Shown here: in pieces, positions 59,793 to 64,000 of the stretch
How positions within the stretch are numbered: position 1 is the stretch's first letter
Layout of the letters: each line of letters opens with the position of its first letter
Source of the DNA: Microcaldota archaeon
GTDB lineage: Archaea; Micrarchaeota; Micrarchaeia; Micrarchaeales; CABMGC01
Direction: 5' to 3'
DNA: 64,000 nucleotides
NCBI GenBank assembly: GCA_028867025.1
Contig: JAGWHC010000001.1
Location: 499,695 to 563,694 of the forward strand
Notes under the pieces: generated by a model
Seen by the model: only the letters and a program-made list of their open reading frames with translations
Database searches by the model: none
Told to the model about the DNA's origin: nothing
Program-made: the position numbers and the translations under genes

Positions 59793-61775
59793 ATGCTCTT
59801 GGCTGTTGTCTTCCTCATGCTTTCGGTGGCATTTGGGTTTGGCCTAGTAGAGCGGCTGAATTTCTTCGACTCAGTGCTCAAAAACTTCGCGTTCGGAGCA
59901 CCCGTTGGTATATCAATCTCCTCATTCACGGTGCTCGTTCTGTATGCGCTGCAGCGTGGATTCAACGACAATGTCTTCTATGTCTCGATTCTCATTATCG
60001 CACTGTTTGTCTTCGTGCTCTACAGGAATGAGCTGTCCATGAAGGGACTGCGAAAGAGAAAAATAAAGCCGACATACCTGCCCAAAGCGGTGCTCTACAC
60101 CATCATCCTCGTGTTTGCTATAATCGCATTCGTGCTCATAACCTCTCTGTATGTCAGCAACAACTCACTGTACTGCGTAGGGCCGCAAATCTGTTCTGAT
60201 TTGCTTTACCACATCGGTGTCGGCAACTCAGTCATATACAGCGGCTTCCCGCCCAAATATCCTTTCACCATAGACGCGCTGAATGTTTTCCCGTTCATCA
60301 GCGACTTCTATTCTGCATTGCTAATGAAATACGGGCTTGGCCTAAGCCAATCGATAGTGATACCGGACCTCATCCTGTTCTTCTCAGCAGTAGCGATGAC
60401 GACCGAGTTCGCATACGCTGTTTTGAAGAACAAATTCGCAACGCTCGCTGCAATGCTGATATTCTGGTTCGGAAGCAACTTCATCATGGCGTTTATAATC
60501 TACCCGCTCAACTCGACGTTCCCCTTTATACCGAGTGTGTTTCCTCCGCTCCCTGCGCTTTTGAGCTACTACGGGATCAGCGCCACAGGACTCAGCGCGC
60601 TTTTAAAGACATTCAGCTTTACGCTAAGCGCCTGGACCTCTATAATATACCAAACCCTGCTTCAGTCAAGAGGGTTTGTCCTCGCGCTGCCGATCGGCGT
60701 GGCGCTCATATACTTCGCTTACGAGATGCTCCACAGGGACAGGAAGTTCACGAAGGCCCAGCTGATTTTTATTGGAGTGATCGTCGGCTTGCTGCCTCTA
60801 ATCCATCCGGTAACCCTGCTCGCCCTGGCGTTCGTATTTCTCTACCTACTCATCAAAATAGTAGCCAGCAAGAAGGAAAGGCGCGAGCGGCTCAAGCTTA
60901 TGCTCTTCATCGTTGTTCCAGCTCTGATCTTGGCTACACCGCAAATCTTGTACATGACCAGCCAGTCTACAGTTCCTGGCCGCTACCATTTCGTCTATCA
61001 GGACTACTATTTCCTGCACGGAAGCAGCATCGTGTCAAGCCTACTCGCTGACCTGGTGCAGGTGCCGGCGCTCTGGATCGAGAAAATTGGCATACCGCTC
61101 ATACTCGCGGCCTTCGGCTACAAGTTTGCGAGCAAGGAAGCAAGATCATTCATGCTGCCTTTCATCGCGCTCTGGATTTTCTTGACCGTGTTCTCCATTC
61201 AACCCGAGAACGAGGACGGGCCGGGGTTTTTCCTTTTCGTCTTCCTCATGATGAGCGTGTTCGACGGCTACGCGCTTGCGAAGCTCTACAGCATGAAGTT
61301 CACGTGGAAACTCATTGCCGTAGTCCTGATACTGTGTGTGATCGGGAATTTCCCTGCAGTCTACGCGTACTGGGCCAAGGCTCCCTATGAGTGGGTGAGC
61401 AGCACGGAGATGAACGCATCGTCATACGCGCGCAATAGCACTAGCAACTCCTCGATCTTTGCGGTAAGTGATTATGTCTCGCTGCTGGAGCCGATTTCGA
61501 GCCTTGGAGCAAGGCAGACCCTGATTTCGATCGAGATCGACATGTCAGTTGATGAATACACAGTCTCCCCATCAAAACTTGCAAAATACAACAAGGAAAT
61601 ATTCAATACGGGCAATTGCACGCTGATTAGGTCACTGAACGTAAGCTACATCTATCTGCTCTCCAACAGCACGAACGACACGATTCCGTTCTCAAACCAG
61701 AACTTTTCGCAGGTTTTCTCCCAGCCCGATTCTCTCAGGGACGCGACGATTTACATCTACAAGGTTCTGTGCTGA
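59793..61775 (+). CDS. tandem paralogue A: 660-residue membrane protein, glycosyltransferase-like
   Basis: About 14 membrane helices and an N-x-S/T-rich C-terminal 110 residues outside. Conserved loop YCVGPQICSDLLYHIGVGNSV, then GFPPKYPFTIDALNVFPFISDFYSALL, resembles the first Asp-containing loop of GT-C enzymes, but clear ligand-binding motifs are weaker. Downstream VPGRYHFVYQDYYF. Twin of the next gene: same length, same order of helices and many identical blocks. TATA TATTTTAAG (59762-59770) puts transcription start at the ATG. Confidence 0.7.
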   Translation: MLLAVVFLMLSVAFGFGLVERLNFFDSVLKNFAFGAPVGISISSFTVLVLYALQRGFNDNVFYVSILIIALFVFVLYRNELSMKGLRKRKIKPTYLPKAVLYTIILVFAIIAFVLITSLYVSNNSLYCVGPQICSDLLYHIGVGNSVIYSGFPPKYPFTIDALNVFPFISDFYSALLMKYGLGLSQSIVIPDLILFFSAVAMTTEFAYAVLKNKFATLAAMLIFWFGSNFIMAFIIYPLNSTFPFIPSVFPPLPALLSYYGISATGLSALLKTFSFTLSAWTSIIYQTLLQSRGFVLALPIGVALIYFAYEMLHRDRKFTKAQLIFIGVIVGLLPLIHPVTLLALAFVFLYLLIKIVASKKERRERLKLMLFIVVPALILATPQILYMTSQSTVPGRYHFVYQDYYFLHGSSIVSSLLADLVQVPALWIEKIGIPLILAAFGYKFASKEARSFMLPFIALWIFLTVFSIQPENEDGPGFFLFVFLMMSVFDGYALAKLYSMKFTWKLIAVVLILCVIGNFPAVYAYWAKAPYEWVSSTEMNASSYARNSTSNSSIFAVSDYVSLLEPISSLGARQTLISIEIDMSVDEYTVSPSKLAKYNKEIFNTGNCTLIRSLNVSYIYLLSNSTNDTIPFSNQNFSQVFSQPDSLRDATIYIYKVLC

Positions 61776-61803
61776 TCTGTGTTAATCTCTGCTGATCCGC
61801 ATA

Positions 61804-61833
61804 CTCTCCCATTCCAGGAAGGTCGGCTCCTAA
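61804..61833 (+). pseudogene. fossil 3' end of the 170-residue membrane protein gene
   Basis: Ten codons reading L-S-H-S-R-K-V-G-S-stop, nearly the same as the last codons of the gene at 59234 (L-S-Y-S-R-K-V-G-S-stop, 59717-59746). It ends directly before the second paralogue's TATA box. This proves that the duplicated segment began inside the upstream gene and that the remaining copy was lost. Confidence 0.75.
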
Positions 61834-61864
61834 TATTTTAAACCTTTAATGAGCTTGATTTATC

Positions 61865-63847
61865 ATGCTACTGGCAATACTCTTCCTTCTGCTTTCAATA
61901 GCTGTGGGATTCGGCATCGTCGAGCGCCTCGGTTTCTTCGATACGCTCCTTGAGAACTTCGCGCTGGGGGTTCCTGCTGGTATAGTCATATCGTCGTTCA
62001 TAGTACTCGGACTGTACGTGCTGCAGCGTGGTTTTACGGATGCGACCTTCTTCATCTCACTCGTCATCATGGCTGCAGTCATTGTCCTGCTCTACTGGAA
62101 GAGACTGAGTACAGGCAGGTTCGCGCCTGGCAGGGTAAGAATAACACCCATGCCCAAGGGCATAGAATACACGATGCTGCTGGTCTACGGCATCATCGCC
62201 TTCGTGCTCATTACCTCGATGTACATGTATAACGGTTCACTCTACTGCGTTGGCCCCGCCATATGCTCAGACCTGCTTTACCACATGGGCATAGGCAATT
62301 CAGTCATATACGGCGGCTTCCCCCCGAAGTTTCCGTTCACCATAGACACGCTGAACGTCTTCCCCTTCATAAACGATTTCTACTCGGCGCTGCTCATGAG
62401 ATACGGGTTCGGACTGGTTGCGGCGGCGCTGCTGCCGTACCTGCTGCTGTTCCTGTCAGCTGTTGTCATCACCACAGAGCTTGCGTATCTGGTGCTCAAG
62501 AACAAGTTCGCCACGCTTGCGGCAATGCTTGTCTTTTGGTTCGGCAGCGATTTCATAATGGCATTCATCGTCTATCCCCTCAACGCTGCGCTGCCGTTCA
62601 TTCCGAGCGAGCTCTTTCCGCTGTCTTCCATCACTCGTGACTATGGGGTTACCGCAAGCGGCATAGGCGCGCTCTTCGCATCTACAACTTTAATAATCAG
62701 CGGCTGGACCTCGATACTCTACCAGAACCTGCTTCCGCAGAGAGGTTTTGTGCTGGCCCTGCCCCTCGGTGTCATGCTGATCTACTTTGCCTACCAGTTC
62801 CTTTTCAAAAAGAGAAGGTTCACGCGTCCGCAGCTTGCATTCATCGGTGTGATCGTCGGACTGATGCCGCTAACGCATCCAATAACGCTCGTGGTTCTTG
62901 CCTTCGTCGGGGCGTATGTGCTGCTGAAGTTGCTTCTCGACAGTAAGCGCAGAAGCGAGCTTCGCACCCTCGCGCTCTACGTCGCCGTTCCTGCAGCCGT
63001 GCTCATCATCCCGCAGATAGCATACATGGCAAGCCAGCCTCCTGTACCAGGCAGGTACCATTTCGTCTATCAGTACTTCTACCCGACCACAGGCAACCTG
63101 GTTTCAAACATCCTTTCCAACATGGTATCAGTACCATCGTTCTGGATAGACCTTCTGGGAGTGCCTTTGTTCCTGGCAGTGGCTGGCTATGTGTTCGCAA
63201 GGAAGGAGTTCAGGTCGTTCGTGCTCCCGTTCCTCGCAATCTGGATATTCGTAACCATATTCTCGTTCGAGCTCGACGGCTCCGACGCCAACAAACTCTT
63301 CATGTACGTGTTCCTCATGCTGTGCATTCTTGGAGGCTACGTCTTCGCCAAACTCTACAGCATGAAACTTGCGTGGAAGTTCCTGGCGGTGCTGCTCATT
63401 CTGGCTAACATAGCCAACTTTCCAGCAGTTTACGGGCGCTGGGTGGTGGTGAACCCTCTGCAGTGGCTTTCAAGCTCCGAGCTCAACGCTTCGACGTTCG
63501 TGATGGGCAACACCAGCATAAACTCTGTTTTCGCGGTAAGCGACTACAGCACACTCCAGCAGACCATACCGAGCCTGGGAGCCAGGCAGACGCTGCTGTC
63601 CATGTATCCCTACGTGCAGATTGACGAGTATACACATCCGCTGAACCAGCTCATTCTGGATAACGAACAGATATTCAGCACCGGCGACTGCTCGCTGATA
63701 AGGTCCCTTAACATCAGCTACGTCTACCTCCTTTCGAACAGTACCAATGACACTGTCCCGTTCACTAACTCTAACTTTACGCTTGTCTTCTCGCAGCCCG
63801 ACCCGCTCAGGGGAGCTGTTATCAACATCTATAAGGTGCGCTGCTGA
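61865..63847 (+). CDS. tandem paralogue B: 660-residue membrane protein, glycosyltransferase-like
   Basis: Same length and layout as paralogue A (59793): MLLAILFLLLSIAVGFGIVERL start, loop YCVGPAICSDLLYHMGIGNSV, GFPPKFPFTIDTLNVFPFINDF, VPGRYHFVYQYFYPTTG, and the C-terminal block SLGARQTLLSM, ISYVYLLSNSTNDT, ending YKVRC. Differences are spread over the length, so the duplication is old, and both copies are intact. TATA TATTTTAAA (61834-61842) gives a leaderless mRNA. Confidence 0.7.
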   Translation: MLLAILFLLLSIAVGFGIVERLGFFDTLLENFALGVPAGIVISSFIVLGLYVLQRGFTDATFFISLVIMAAVIVLLYWKRLSTGRFAPGRVRITPMPKGIEYTMLLVYGIIAFVLITSMYMYNGSLYCVGPAICSDLLYHMGIGNSVIYGGFPPKFPFTIDTLNVFPFINDFYSALLMRYGFGLVAAALLPYLLLFLSAVVITTELAYLVLKNKFATLAAMLVFWFGSDFIMAFIVYPLNAALPFIPSELFPLSSITRDYGVTASGIGALFASTTLIISGWTSILYQNLLPQRGFVLALPLGVMLIYFAYQFLFKKRRFTRPQLAFIGVIVGLMPLTHPITLVVLAFVGAYVLLKLLLDSKRRSELRTLALYVAVPAAVLIIPQIAYMASQPPVPGRYHFVYQYFYPTTGNLVSNILSNMVSVPSFWIDLLGVPLFLAVAGYVFARKEFRSFVLPFLAIWIFVTIFSFELDGSDANKLFMYVFLMLCILGGYVFAKLYSMKLAWKFLAVLLILANIANFPAVYGRWVVVNPLQWLSSSELNASTFVMGNTSINSVFAVSDYSTLQQTIPSLGARQTLLSMYPYVQIDEYTHPLNQLILDNEQIFSTGDCSLIRSLNISYVYLLSNSTNDTVPFTNSNFTLVFSQPDPLRGAVINIYKVRC

Positions 63848-63858
63848 TTTCCCTCAGA

Positions 63859-63867
63859 TTTATAAAT
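63859..63867 (+). promoter_or_regulatory. TATA box for the last gene
   Basis: TTTATAAAT about 33 nt before ATG 63896. Confidence 0.45.
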
Positions 63868-63895
63868 TCTAGAAGCCAATCTTATCCTCGATCAA

Positions 63896-64000
63896 ATGAG
63901 CGGCAGACAGCGAACGCAGCTAATTGTGATCTTCATAAGTCTGCTGGCATTTTTTCTGGCTGTATTCCTGCTTTTGCCAAGTCCAAGCCGGCACACCCCG
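63896..64000 (+). CDS. membrane-anchored protein, 3' end beyond window
   Basis: Frame from ATG 63896 runs off the window. MSGRQRTQLIV starts basic, followed by a hydrophobic helix FISLLAFFLAVFLLLPSPS, so the protein begins with a signal anchor. The frame is too short to assign a family. Leaderless-type promoter upstream. Confidence 0.45.
   Translation, partial: MSGRQRTQLIVIFISLLAFFLAVFLLLPSPSRHTP

Noticed and set aside
61768-61800. Direct repeat TGCTGATC after the first 660-residue gene
   Set aside because: Two short copies only; probably leftover of duplication, too short for a claim.

Overview
The window is archaeal chromosomal DNA. The evidence is archaeal-type L1, P0/L10, P1/L12, S10, eL40, EF-1alpha, Alba, Sec61beta, deoxyhypusine synthase, a DGGGP-synthase-like UbiA enzyme, endonuclease Q, DUF763, a class III (archaeal pilin) signal peptide, TATA boxes about 27 nt before many start codons (leaderless transcripts) and a tRNA with an intron in the anticodon loop. 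Genes are tightly packed, often with 4-nt ATGA overlaps. Intermediate GC, many small membrane and secreted proteins and several bacterial-like enzymes suggest a small-genome DPANN-type lineage, perhaps Micrarchaeota. That placement is inference from gene content and style, not from a database search. No CRISPR array, rRNA, insertion sequence or phage module was seen.

Layout. 1-6 kb: end of a Trm5-family tRNA methyltransferase, a pilin-like protein, a ferredoxin, then the TldD/TldE pair downstream of L1-L10-L12 on the minus strand. 6.8-8.5 kb: EF-1alpha and S10. 8.5-16.7 kb (minus strand): bacterial-type MetK, deoxyhypusine synthase and AhcY, a MinD operon with two tiny partners, an intron-bearing tRNA-Ser, and a three-gene operon of an MTHFR-like protein and two MetE-like barrels. 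These could jointly form a methionine/SAM cycle. 16.8-24.3 kb: HTH-CBS regulator, membrane glycosyltransferase, tRNA-Pro, a HerA-like ATPase behind a double palindrome, a degenerate HAD protein, AMMECR1 and DNA polymerase IV. 24.3-26.4 kb: a redox island (TrxB, ArsR-type regulator, DUF1059, thioredoxin, a 48-residue zinc-finger-like protein).

26.4-33.3 kb: beta-CASP nuclease, DUF763, a membrane protein, small regulators, eL40 and LeuRS. 33.4-37.1 kb: PadR regulator, ABC exporter and an exported beta-sandwich protein. 37.1-42 kb: MTA phosphorylase, membrane proteins, Sec61beta, an AbrB-winged-helix fusion, ArgRS and tRNA-Arg. 42-49.6 kb: DsbA-like protein lacking CxxC, RuvC-like DUF460 domain, HAD phosphatase, Alba, CBS protein, Nth-EndoQ repair operon, exported Lon-like protease and HIT protein. 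49.5-52 kb: UbiA and agmatinase. 52-64 kb is rich in glycoconjugate genes: a GT-C enzyme coupled to a NodU-type carbamoyltransferase, a radical SAM enzyme, a GT2 transferase and two tandem 660-residue membrane proteins that arose by duplication.

Most notable: the split MetE-like/MTHFR operon, the coupled MinD mini-operon with a 37-codon gene, the 20-bp-spaced double palindrome at the HerA-like gene, a HAD protein without its catalytic acids, and the tandem duplication that carries a fossil of its neighbour's 3' end. No intergenic stretch exceeds 300 bases; the few between 100 and 200 bases contain promoters and the palindromes listed.
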